From: Fonsecaea monophora
Lineage: Eukaryota > Ascomycota > Eurotiomycetes > Chaetothyriales > Herpotrichiellaceae
Reading direction: 5' to 3'
Assembly (NCBI RefSeq): GCF_001642475.1
Contig: NW_019173971.1
Coordinates: 124,001 to 188,000, forward strand
DNA: 64,000 bases
Translations under genes and position numbers: made by a program
The notes under the pieces: generated by a model
What the model was told of the DNA's origin: nothing
The model's input: the letters and a program-made list of their open reading frames with translations, nothing else
Databases searched by the model: none
In this document: one piece after another, positions 55,222 to 64,000 of the stretch
How the letters are laid out: each line of letters opens with the position of its first letter
Position numbering within the stretch: the stretch's first letter is position 1

Positions 55222-55773
55222 GGTGAGTCTAGTATCGCAGGTCGTCTACTTGAGCCAGCACTGGTCGGAGACGATTCATATGGTGTTGGGGGAGGGACAT
55301 TGTCGATCCAACACATACGTTACCGTCGTCCTCGACAAAGAAGGCCTGGCAATCGAGGCGGATATCTTCTAACCCTAAATGAAATCAATGGAGTTTCCAT
55401 GAAGATAGGAGGAAGTAAAGATGTCAAGTGAATGATCGCTAACATGGCATCATGTCGTTCAACGCGTTCAAATGTCCAAGTGAAACGCGTGGCGAGAGTT
55501 GCGCATCCCATTTAGGAAAGCTTGCCGAAAATGCACTCAATTGTTCCTTTAACAATCTCTGGGAGGATGGATTGAGACACGTAGCATCCAAGTCTCGTGC
55601 AGTATAAGATCTTGAAGGCTCTCTCAACTACCCGTACTTCTCAGGTTCACTATCGCCGCTTGCCCCGCTAGGATCGTCAACGATTCGAGTTTACGGACTA
55701 CCTCGACACGCCCCCTTTTATCAGTCTGTTCTCGAAATATTTGTCCAACTCCGCCCATTAAGGGTGCGCGGCC
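55222..55773. promoter_or_regulatory. Bidirectional promoter of HIR3 and the ChAPs gene
   Basis: 552 bp between diverging starts, no supported gene and no operator recognised. Confidence 0.5.
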
Positions 55774-58019
55774 ATGGTTGCGCCAGCAGTGCCAGAGTGA
55801 GTCGCATTCCAGATTCTACATCTCTAATCACGCGCTAATGGGCTTCTCACAGGATCATTGAAGATGATGAGATCGGCCTCGCTGTCGACGCACGCACAGA
55901 AAGTCTACCGGGACTTCGCGAATTGGGACCTCCGGATCTTGTTCACCTGGTCAAGCAGAGCGTCAAAGCTGGCAACAAACAAACTGGAGTTTACCACCAT
56001 GTGACTGGTGTTGATGCTTCATCCTCTGCGAGCTTGGCTGCATATGTCAACACCCTGACTTTCAATCCTGTTGACAAAACACACAAGGTGGTGTCGGGTC
56101 TATACTGCTGTTACAATGCTTTTTCGCATCTAGACATGAGGGTGGAAGTCAAAATCCCAGGCAGTGTGGAGAGTTATTGTGTAGATGAAAGGGGTGACAG
56201 AAGAGTTGCAACCGAGAATTTATGGCTGGAGACATTTCTCTGCGCAGTGCTGCGTGCATATTCATACTCGGACAATGGCAGCGGTGACACGATAAAAAAG
56301 ATTATTGGTGTCCGAAGGTTCAATCCGATTATCAACACCGAGCTGGAGCACCGTTTCTTCGAGGCCGCCGAGCGATTATTCTTCAGTGGCCGTCAACTGG
56401 GTTCAGACCCTGAAATTCAAATCCCTAATGTGGTCTCCAACCATCTCACTGCGGGACTGTTGAAATACATTCGAACGACAGGACGGTTCGCATCAGGTAT
56501 CAACTTGTTCGAGAAGCTGCGAACAAAGGACGTGGAGGTCTCGTCTTTGCTGGCGCGGGTGTTACTGGATGGAGATGAAGAGATCCAAGCCGTGCGGCTC
56601 CTGCATGATTCCTTACAGGATGTACCGATGGATTATGCGCTTCTTGACTGTCAAGCTGCGTTCTGCCAGAGCAAAGGTGAGGGCGAAATGGCTCTGGAAC
56701 TGGCCAAGCAAGGAGTCACAGCGGCTCCCAGTGAATTCAGCACCTGGGCTCGATTGGCCGAGGTCTACGTTGATCTAGAACAGTGGGATCTGGCCTTGCT
56801 TACCCTGAACTCGTGTCCCATGTTTTCATACCAGGACAAGGACTCGCCCAGAATGCCTGAACCAAGTCGTGTGCTTCTCCCGATCCTACCTGAGAGTGCA
56901 CTAGACGAAATTGATGAGGGACAGCCCAGACATGGAGAGCCGTACGATCAAGTCCATGTTTCATTGCGAAAACTACAGGCGGCCACGTATCAAGGGACAT
57001 TTTTGAAGGCGTACAGCTTGCTGACACGGATCGCGGCCGCCATCGGATGGGACACACTCCTTAGGACTCGAAGTCAGGTTTTCGTGATGGAAGAGGAGTA
57101 CCGAATCGAGAGGCAGCACCAGGTGACTCCAAAGATACCCACTAGCAAGAATGCTAGCACAATCGCCCTATCCGGCACTCCGAATGGCCACTCGAAGGCG
57201 AATGAAAATGGCGCAGACGAAGACGACGAGTCAGAAGATGGCTCTGCTGTGGAAGAGCCGAAGAAAGCTGATGATGAGAAGATTCTTGATGGATCCTCCT
57301 CCACTGCACCTACACTAAATGGTGGTGTCGATGAGAACGAGAATGCAGAGATCAAAGCGCACCGATCAATGGAGAAACCAGTGCCCACGATTGCAGCGGA
57401 GGAAGTCAAGTCGGGTAGTGACGAGCCAGATACATCCCATGGACACTATCCCCAATTCCAGAACAAACGCCTGTGCGAGCGGTGGCTCGACAATCTCTTC
57501 ATGGTGCTGTACGAAGACCTCCGGATATATACAATCTGGCGGACCGAAATGGGCCAGTACCGGCAACAACAAATGCAGTACAAGAAATCCGCCGCGGAGT
57601 GGGAGATCCTGGGAGATCTTGCCGAGCGGCTCCATCACACAAACGAAGCTTTGGAAGCATATCAGCAATGTCTGAACATCAGGTTCTCGCCCAAAGCCAT
57701 GAAGGGTATACTGCGCATGTACGAGAAGAAAGGGGACACGAGAAATGTCCTGGCATGCTTGATTCGACTAATCACCTGGCAATACCGATGGTACTCGGAG
57801 GTAAGGACTCTACATCGACCTCTTCAAACGCTCTGCTGACTGCTGTGACAGTTTTCGCCCGAACTCTTCTACTCGATACGGAAGCTCATTGAAGAAGAAG
57901 GGGCCGTCAAGATCCGCTCCATCGTACAAAGCACCAATCTTCCACAGCATGTGCTGGATTTGACTCACGAATACTGTCGCCTGTGTGTCACTTTTAGAAG
58001 CAGCGGCACCGATGGATGA
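55774..58019 (+). CDS. ChAPs family protein (Bch1/Bud7 type), exomer component
   Basis: Chs5-Arf1-binding protein of the exomer, which sorts chitin synthase and other cargo from the trans-Golgi to the plasma membrane. Three exons: 55774-55796, 55853-57800 and 57852-58019, giving 712 aa. After the joined start MVAPAVPEIIEDDEIGLAV come SGLYCCYNAFSHLDMRVEVKIPGSVES-type text, ENLWLETFLCAVLRAYSYSDN and IRTTGRFASGINLFEKL, all typical of the family, then TPR repeats (WARLAEVYVDLEQWDLALLTLN). A disordered acidic insert sits at about 420-510 before RLCERWLDNLFMVLYEDLR. Fungi usually have one or two such genes outside yeasts. If the second intron is kept, the protein ends 12 residues after GAG 57800. 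Confidence 0.93.
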
Positions 58020-58631
58020 TGAATGATGGGTTATGGGACTCTTTGTGTCAGGTAATTGTCTTTGTACAAGAGGAGGGATCGCACGTTCTTTTGCGTTCAT
58101 TGCTCCTGAGCGACTTCCCAGCGGGCGGCGTCTTGACAGAATCAGACAGAGAGGGTGTTAGGTAGAATGAGAAGGCCACACGCTCAAACTGGGCTGCTTG
58201 TGTGAATACAGCCCATAAAAGAAAATACATGGCGGGCGCCTTTGGTGGTGCCTTGTAATCGTCCATCCACTGCTGTCACGGCCTTGATGCTTTTGCGTAT
58301 ATGCACGTAATGCGTGTCCGGAGAGATTGACTACGGTCGATCATTTGGCATTCGACTTATCGTCAACCAAGTTCAATCACTATTATTCTCTGACTTGGAC
58401 TTGAGATAGACCATCAACATCCTTCCATCAACCACTTCAGACTGCTCCTCCAAGCACTTTTTCCGTCGATTATCAGTTCGTTCATCGTCCCAAGAGCGAT
58501 CAAATTGTACCCTCCAAAGCATTCCGTCGCCGAACTCCCGTTCCAGAGGCCTTGAGGCGGAACGGCGGGGCTAGGCAGTGAGGAGGCTCTGAAGACCGAC
58601 CCACACGTTTCCATCCAAGTCTGCATCCACC
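58020..58631. other. Intergenic, ChAPs 3' / E2 promoter
   Basis: 612 bp without a gene. The CT-rich end is probably the leader of the E2 gene. Confidence 0.55.
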
Positions 58632-59659
58632 ATGACCAGCCAGAAGCGTATCACGAAGGTAAGAACAACAGCGGGAGAGAAGGCTGTCGATATCGCGTCG
58701 AGCTCAACTGACCCATGCGCGTCAGGAACTTGGTGAACTCACCACTTCTCCCCCTGCCGGAATCACGGTCGCTCTGGCTGATGAGGCGAATCTCTTCGAG
58801 TGGAAAGTCACCATGGAGGGACCAGCTGGATCGCCGTATGCTGTAAGTTTGCCCCAGAGTCTGTTCCTTGGAGCCAGGTAGGCTGGGCTGGCGCAGTGAC
58901 CTGGGTGATCCTGCTCAGACCAGCGCCGTCTTTGCATGGCCCTCAGACATGGCAGCACGGATACGAAAGGAGCAAACAAACACGGTAGGAAACACTGGCT
59001 GACGTATCTTCACACACTCTTCTCTCGCCATCTCCAGGGCCACCTCTTCAACCTCTCCTTGACCCTCCCACCAAACTACCCTTTCAAGCCGCCAACTGTG
59101 ACTTTCACCACCAAGATCTACCACCCAAACATCTCCAATGACTCTCCACCAAACTCTGGCACCATGTGCTTGGGCATGTTGAGAGAGTCTGAATGGAAGC
59201 CAAGCACCAAAGTCGCCGCGGTCCTGGAATTCGCTCGTCAATTGTTGAAAGGTACGTGGATAGTGAACCCCCTAGCCTTGTGACACAATCTGAGTTGTGT
59301 CGGGCCTCTGTCCCCCTCTTTGAGAATCTTTGCGGCCAAGGCTCGCCCGCTCACCCATGACCGAGCTGCCATACCTGAATCTGCGTAAGCTGCCTTGGCT
59401 TGAGTCAGTCGGGTTGAGGTATACAGCCTGGGCTGTATCGTGGAGGGTGGTCACAGCAATGTTTTGTCAGAAATGTGTTCTCTGCCTCTATTCACCTTGA
59501 TCAGCATAACTAACAACATGTCATTTTTGATCCGCTTTAGAACCAAACCCCGACGACGCCGTCGAAGGCAAGATCGCAGACCAGTATCGCAACGACTACG
59601 GCGCGTACGAGAAGGAAGCCCGTGAGTGGGTCAAGCGCTATGCGACGGTCAAGAAATGA
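58632..59659 (+). CDS. Ubiquitin-conjugating enzyme E2
   Basis: Carries ubiquitin on an active-site Cys and passes it to substrates with E3 ligases. Four exons: 58632-58658, 58726-58842, 59038-59251 and 59541-59659, giving 158 aa. The UBC fold covers the whole protein: KRITKELGELTTSPP (helix 1), FEWKVTMEGPAGSPYA, the PFKPPTV strand and the HPN motif (77-79). The catalytic Cys92 sits in GTMCLGML, separated from HPN by a slightly longer loop (NISNDSPPNSG). Then STKVAAVLEFARQLL and EPNPDDAVEGKIADQY. This matches a Pezizomycotina group close to Ubc4/Ubc5/UBE2D in outline but distinct in the LRESEWKPS segment; I leave the number open. The 195-nt second intron and 289-nt third intron are long for the window. 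Confidence 0.93.
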
Positions 59660-60193
59660 AATCCTATCATGAAGAAGTCTGTGATCTTGTCGTGTCTGTC
59701 TGCCTGCCAGCTCAACACCCATTCTCATTTCCGTTTGGAACTAGAATAGGATATGTTTCTTTTTGTTGGCACTGGCAAATTGAAGAAGAAAAAAAAGAGA
59801 GAAAAAAAGATTGCGACTCCTATTCGACATACGTTGTGGAATGTGGGCAAATCATCCATGTGGCTTTTATGAAGCAGAGCGCATCGATAGCGGACAACAC
59901 AGCACAAGACATGACATGACATGACGACAGACGGACATGAGATCATGGACATATGGCGATGGATGGCGAGAAATGGAAGACTGCGACGCAAGGGCAAAAA
60001 AGGCAAAAAAAGCAGTAATCCAGTAGGTGGGCTACCGAGCAGGTATGCAAGGGGATGGATATGAGCATGGACCTCGCAGTCACCGATGGAGACAGCACAA
60101 GGCACAGACAGACATGGCCAGTCACCCCCAAAGCTCAAGCAGGTGAGCAGTCGACTCTGATTCGAGTATTGAAAACAACAAAGAACAACCAGA
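59660..60193. other. Convergent region of E2 and SSF1 with short GACAT repeats
   Basis: 534 bp of 3' sequence. It contains a TGACA tandem (about 59910-59926) and A-rich runs. No gene. Confidence 0.6.
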
Positions 60194-61630
60194 TCACTCC
60201 TCATTCTCATCCTCGTCCTCGTTTCCCTCGGCAACATCGTCGTCCATCTCCTCATCCCAGTCTTCCAGGTCATCGCTATCCCACTCATCCTCGTCGTCAT
60301 CATCGTCATCATCTTCCCCAGCTTCGCCATCACCCTGGCCTGCATTAATTTTCGCATTCTTCTTGGCCAGCTTCTTCCTCTCGACATTTTCTTTCTGCTC
60401 CTTCCGTCGGGCCTCTTTCTCCTGCCGCCTCTTCTCCCACTTGACTTCCAGGGCCTTTTCCTCGGCTTTAGTCTTGGTGACAAACTCGTTCCACATTACG
60501 CGTCCCTCGCAGATGCCTTCTTCTACTTTGACCATGCGGAGGCGCATCCGAGGGCCGAGTTCTACCAGTTTCACTGCTCGCTTTTCGACGTGCGATTCCA
60601 CATTCGCCGCGGACTCCTTCATGGGTGTGTCTTTGTCTTTTTCTCCGTTTTGCTGTTGCTTTTGTTGTTGCTGCTGTCTCTGCTGCTCTCTCTTACTCAG
60701 GACGCGTTGGGTGGTGGTTTCCAAAACCTCAATCTCAGCATCCGTGTCAAGCTCGGTCTCGCTCGCTGACGTATAACCCCCAGCGGAGGGGTCAAGGAGG
60801 TAATCCGCTACGTCCTCCAGTTTGCCCAAGTTCGGTAGTGCTCCCGACTTCTTCTCACGTAGTCGCTGTTCGCTTGGATCAAATCTGCGTACCCGTTTGG
60901 ATATGCCTGTTCGACGGGTTGTGATGGCATAGTGGCGGAGGTTGATTATATATGTACCATCGGACTGAGGCTCGCGATTTAACAGTAAAATTCTTCGTAT
61001 TGAGCTCAGAGGGGTCGTCTGTGGCGATATGGGAGGGAATATGGATTGGAATATAGTGGTAGTGAGGGATTCAAGCTGTTTCTTGATAGGGTCGGCTTTT
61101 GAATCTTCGCTTGTCTGGGAGGTGAAATTGTTCATAACCAGTAACGGCGCACTCAGGTATTCTTTCCCTCCACCACGGGGATGTTTCTGCGCCTTGGCTA
61201 TATCTTTGCACAGGGCATAACGGTCGACTCTGAAGGTGAGGGTCGGGCCTCGAGGCGTAAGTGCAACTCTAAGGTGCACATTGCCTGTTTTTGAGCGCGA
61301 GAAGAGGAAGAGGTGCGTTACACCCAGTGGACCAGCCATGGCGGTGTAGTCTTTTAACTTGTTTGCTCGTCGTTCCTGGAATCCATGCGTCAGAGAATCG
61401 ACACTGGTATGGAGCCGATACATCGAGTTTGCACTCACCTTCAACCTGCTTGCAGTGTCTGGCTCCATTACTGCTCGAAAATCTCGCGCCAGTTGTGTTA
61501 CGCTGGACCCGACATCACCTGCGCCCATTCGAATAACCATACTCTTCGGTCGACGGTTCGCCTGCCCCGGCTTTCCGGGGGCGTCGTTGTCAGGCACATG
61601 AGTTCTCTTCTTCTTTCTTACTTTGGCCAT
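60194..61630 (-). CDS. SSF1: Brix-domain ribosome biogenesis factor Ssf1/Ppan
   Basis: Nucleolar factor of 60S pre-ribosome maturation and 27S rRNA processing. Two exons on the minus strand: 61439-61630 and 60194-61375, giving 457 aa. The start MAKVRKKKRTH and the text KSMVIRMGAGDVGSSVTQL, then DTASRLK joined to ERRANKLKDYTAMAGPLGVTHL are the Brix start of Ssf1. FSRSKTGNVHLRVA, RGPTLTFRV and INLRHYAITTRR follow. A Gln-rich patch (near 60640-60690) and a long Lys/Glu and acidic C-terminus are present. The 63-nt intron 61376-61438 is in frame and has no stop, so it can be mistaken for coding; it interrupts a conserved block and has good GT-AG ends. Confidence 0.95.
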   Translation of the reverse strand: MAKVRKKKRTHVPDNDAPGKPGQANRRPKSMVIRMGAGDVGSSVTQLARDFRAVMEPDTASRLKVSANSMYRLHTSVDSLTHGFQERRANKLKDYTAMAGPLGVTHLFLFSRSKTGNVHLRVALTPRGPTLTFRVDRYALCKDIAKAQKHPRGGGKEYLSAPLLVMNNFTSQTSEDSKADPIKKQLESLTTTIFQSIFPPISPQTTPLSSIRRILLLNREPQSDGTYIINLRHYAITTRRTGISKRVRRFDPSEQRLREKKSGALPNLGKLEDVADYLLDPSAGGYTSASETELDTDAEIEVLETTTQRVLSKREQQRQQQQQKQQQNGEKDKDTPMKESAANVESHVEKRAVKLVELGPRMRLRMVKVEEGICEGRVMWNEFVTKTKAEEKALEVKWEKRRQEKEARRKEQKENVERKKLAKKNAKINAGQGDGEAGEDDDDDDDEDEWDSDDLEDWDEEMDDDVAEGNEDEDENEE

Positions 61631-62470
61631 GATCTTGGTCTGCGCTCCAGGCTGTTGAAACAGAGAAATGTGGGCTGGCGCAGGTGCAATTGTGATATTG
61701 TGAATGAGGAGCAAAAAGTCCGAGACAACTTTTTCTTATCGATAAGAGACTGATTTCAGTGGAGCATTCGACCTGGAAGCGTAGTCGAGAATCGCTTGTG
61801 CCTATTCGCAGGCAACCAAGCACCCAAGGCAACTAAAACAAAAGGAAGCCATTGCACCAGCACACAGCAAAAAGGCTCATTGCAGAGGGTTCATGCAAGC
61901 CACCGAACAAAACCTCGTGATCGTGGCTTCGTTCACAACACATGGACCGCATGACAACACACCATCGCCAACACCTTTATCGGCATTTGAGGTCGTTGGA
62001 GCACTTTCCATGTGGCCTACATGTGGCCTACCATTTATCCAGCGAGTCACCTACTACGCCTTGAACAACCGCGCCTAGCTGGTTGGAGGCCACATTCACA
62101 GGGCGCCCTTACTCGTATTGCTCAGCCCTCGTGTGTAGGGTGAGTTGGTTCAAGGTGCCAATTTCCGATGGGAGCCACCATCCCCGCATCAACCAGCTGG
62201 CTGCGTCTAAGCCTCTCGCCAATGGCCTAGGAGGGCCCGACAGGTCTTTCACAAGGCTGAGCAGCTTGTCGACGTGGACTTGAATAGTGAGTCACCAGGT
62301 AGGGTGAAGAGGAGAGTATAAAGGGCTGCTCACGAGGAGTTGTCATGGACTCCTTTCCCAAGGACTCGAAGACCTCAATCATTCTTTTGTCCTCCAGCCA
62401 TAGCTCCTGGTGTTTTTCCACTGGTTGAGCGCCAATTAATATACCACAAATTGAGCATCGTGTGACCACG
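61631..62470. other. Divergent intergenic region, SSF1 and orphan promoters
   Basis: 840 bp with no supported gene. A TATA-like site lies in the right part. Confidence 0.5.
62317..62324 (+). promoter_or_regulatory. TATA box candidate for the acidic orphan
   Basis: TATAAAGG about 150 bp upstream of the ATG at 62471. The distance is acceptable for a fungal promoter. Confidence 0.35.
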
Positions 62471-63220
62471 ATGCCACGCCGTTTTCATGACTCCATCAAC
62501 ACAGAGCCTCAAAAAGATCTACGATCTCAGAAACGCAGCAAAAACCGGCTCGCGAAGCAAACCGCCAAATATTATGGATACCGTTGTGTGCAGCCCGGCT
62601 GGATCGACCAAGAGTATTTGTCCATGAGCGGATTACCACGAAACCCCTCCTATCCCAGCCCTAGCATCTTCGCAAGCTCCGATCCCCTTCTTACAGATGC
62701 TGCCAACTTCAAGGTGGCAACATGGACCAAACGTGACATGTGGCTGGACCGTGACGCGGACATTTGGCCACTCGACATAAGACGCCATAAAGGACGGAGG
62801 ATAAGGGATAAATTCTGCTGGAAGTGGAACGAGCTAGAATTTGGCCGAAGGACGAAGCAGAAGTCTCGGTATCTCGACTTCGCCACTGAGGATGGCGAAT
62901 ACTTGGCCGTGGACCTTGATCTCGACATGGACAACTCGGTCTACTGGGACTTTGAAGAACACTGGTTCGATGACCCTGATGAGATTCGCAACGATCGGAA
63001 CGAGCGACTGCCCCGCTATGTCAGTCTCGATGGCGAACTTTACACGGAAGATATCCCGGATGAGGTCGACTCTGAGTACGCTGACAGTCTTTGCGAGCGC
63101 GAACTTAGACAGCTTTATTACGACACCAGCGACGGAGACGATTTCAGCATCATTTCAGAACTAGAGCTATTGGATACTCAATCCTCAGCTTCGATTGAAG
63201 ATGATTATGAAATGATTTGA
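62471..63220 (+). CDS. Acidic orphan protein, unknown function
   Basis: Single frame of 249 codons from the ATG at 62471. I do not recognise a family. The first 40 residues are basic (KDLRSQKRSKNRLAKQTAK) and could bind nucleic acid or act as a nuclear signal. The middle has many aromatic residues (WTKRDMWLDRDADIWPLD; FCWKWNELEFGRR), and the second half is very acidic, with Asp/Glu every second or third residue. No membrane segment. Aromatic-rich, non-repetitive composition over 250 codons suggests a real gene restricted to related species. Confidence 0.6.
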   Translation: MPRRFHDSINTEPQKDLRSQKRSKNRLAKQTAKYYGYRCVQPGWIDQEYLSMSGLPRNPSYPSPSIFASSDPLLTDAANFKVATWTKRDMWLDRDADIWPLDIRRHKGRRIRDKFCWKWNELEFGRRTKQKSRYLDFATEDGEYLAVDLDLDMDNSVYWDFEEHWFDDPDEIRNDRNERLPRYVSLDGELYTEDIPDEVDSEYADSLCERELRQLYYDTSDGDDFSIISELELLDTQSSASIEDDYEMI

Positions 63221-63599
63221 GAATGATCGAGAGGCCTGAGTCACTCATGCGCAGGCGATGACTTTCCAGTGTACATTACCTTATTGCATTTCAGCGCTGT
63301 GTTACAATTCGGTAAAGGCAACTTCAATTGTCCCTTTGATTACAGGTAGACAACGAGTTTCTTGACACGGGCCAGCGCCCAGATCAACCACAAACATTTG
63401 AATAAGCATCCACGGTGAAGGCAGTAACTTCCCGTGACAGTCTAGGTCTAGCGAGAGCTTTTATTCTATGGTAAAGACAGTGAGACATTGGAGCAATCCT
63501 CCCATGGTGGAACGGAGTATGGAAATACTCTCTTTTATTTCCTCCCACCCTTCTAAGCGCCCACTACGCGGGTGTCGCTTCGGCTGGCGACGGTCCGTC
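63221..63599. other. Convergent 3' region
   Basis: 379 bp between the stops of the orphan and the phosphate-type transporter. No gene. Confidence 0.6.
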
Positions 63600-64000
63600 T
63601 CAGATAGACTCGAGGTCCCTGCCCTTGCCGTCGGCGCTCACATGGACTTTTGTGCTGCCTTCCAAGACGGGAGACTCGCCCATGCTCGACGCCGTGCCGC
63701 TGGCTTTGACACCATAGACGACGCCCTGTTCGATCTCGTCCAGAGTACGGCCTTTCGTCTCAGGAATCAACAGTGTGCAGAGAGCAGTGAGGGCCATGAT
63801 CCCGGACAGGATGCCGAGCACGGCAGGCAGACCGATGGCGTCCGTGAGCGAGCCAAAGGAAAAGGCGGTCACCATGGCACCGGCCTTGCCCGAGGCTGCG
63901 GCGATGCCGTGCGCGGTGCCGCGGACCCGGGTCGGGAACACCTCGACTGGTATAAGGAACGTGGTGCAGTTGGGGCCCATGTTGAGGACCAACTGCGACA
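63600..64000 (-). CDS. MFS transporter of Pho84/phosphate type, 3' part only
   Basis: The frame enters from the right window edge, so only the last 133 residues are visible. The text LVLNMGPNCTTFLIPVEVFP, then RVRGTAHGIAAASGKAGA, is typical of the phosphate:H+ symporter family (Pho84 type) around helices 10-11, followed by two more helices and PETKGRTLDEIEQGV after helix 12. The tail is short and hydrophilic. Inorganic phosphate, or a glycerophosphodiester as in Git1-like members, are the likely substrates; the N-terminal half would decide. Confidence 0.85.
   Translation of the reverse strand, partial: SQLVLNMGPNCTTFLIPVEVFPTRVRGTAHGIAAASGKAGAMVTAFSFGSLTDAIGLPAVLGILSGIMALTALCTLLIPETKGRTLDEIEQGVVYGVKASGTASSMGESPVLEGSTKVHVSADGKGRDLESI

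Noticed and set aside
1..64000. Transposons or RIP-mutated repeats
   Set aside because: No transposase, reverse transcriptase, long terminal repeats or strongly AT-biased blocks were seen; intergenic base composition looks even.

Overview
The window is nuclear DNA from a filamentous ascomycete (Pezizomycotina). Genes carry short introns of about 45-195 nt with GT-AG ends and YAG acceptors. Zn2Cys6 regulators, a CFEM/PTH11-type receptor, a heme-thiolate peroxidase, a GMC oxidoreductase, an RTA1 protein and a ChAPs protein occur together, which fits no other kingdom. An order such as Chaetothyriales (black yeasts) would fit the mix of sugar transporters, aromatic hydroxylase and FHA-kinase, but that placement is a guess. 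I found no transposon, rRNA, tRNA, CRISPR array or polyketide/peptide synthase. Gene models below were spliced by hand, using reading-frame continuity and family conservation.

Left half (about 2-33 kb): an accessory region of loosely packed genes with 0.5-2 kb gaps. In order it holds a fumarase without a mitochondrial presequence, an ACAD10/APH-type kinase, an MFS sugar transporter with a His-rich tail, a zinc-knuckle/2EXR protein, a divergent pair (FAD aromatic hydroxylase and Zn2Cys6 factor), a secreted heme-thiolate peroxidase, a CFEM GPCR and a secreted GMC oxidoreductase. VMA6 (V-ATPase subunit d) and an orphan ORF follow, then a divergent RTA1/Zn2Cys6 pair. The oxidative genes at 12-27 kb could work together: a surface receptor, an extracellular oxidoreductase that may make H2O2, a peroxidase that uses it, an intracellular hydroxylase and a local regulator.

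Right half (about 34-64 kb): denser and mostly housekeeping. It holds PRPP synthetase, the ubiquitin-like splicing factor Hub1 with an RS-rich extension, a nuclease-like coiled-coil protein, a protein with a duplicated unknown domain, an FHA-kinase, PIG-H (GPI15), PUS3/DEG1, HIR3, a ChAPs protein (BCH1/BUD7), a ubiquitin-conjugating E2, SSF1, an acidic orphan and the 3' end of a Pho84-type transporter cut by the window edge.

Most interesting points: Hub1 fused to an RS/RD-rich tail; three copies of CTCGGGGA in the hydroxylase/regulator promoter; an in-frame, stop-free microsatellite intron in the sugar transporter; a tandemly duplicated W/K/H-rich domain; an apparent frame break that truncates the FHA-kinase; and a possible presequence on PUS3.
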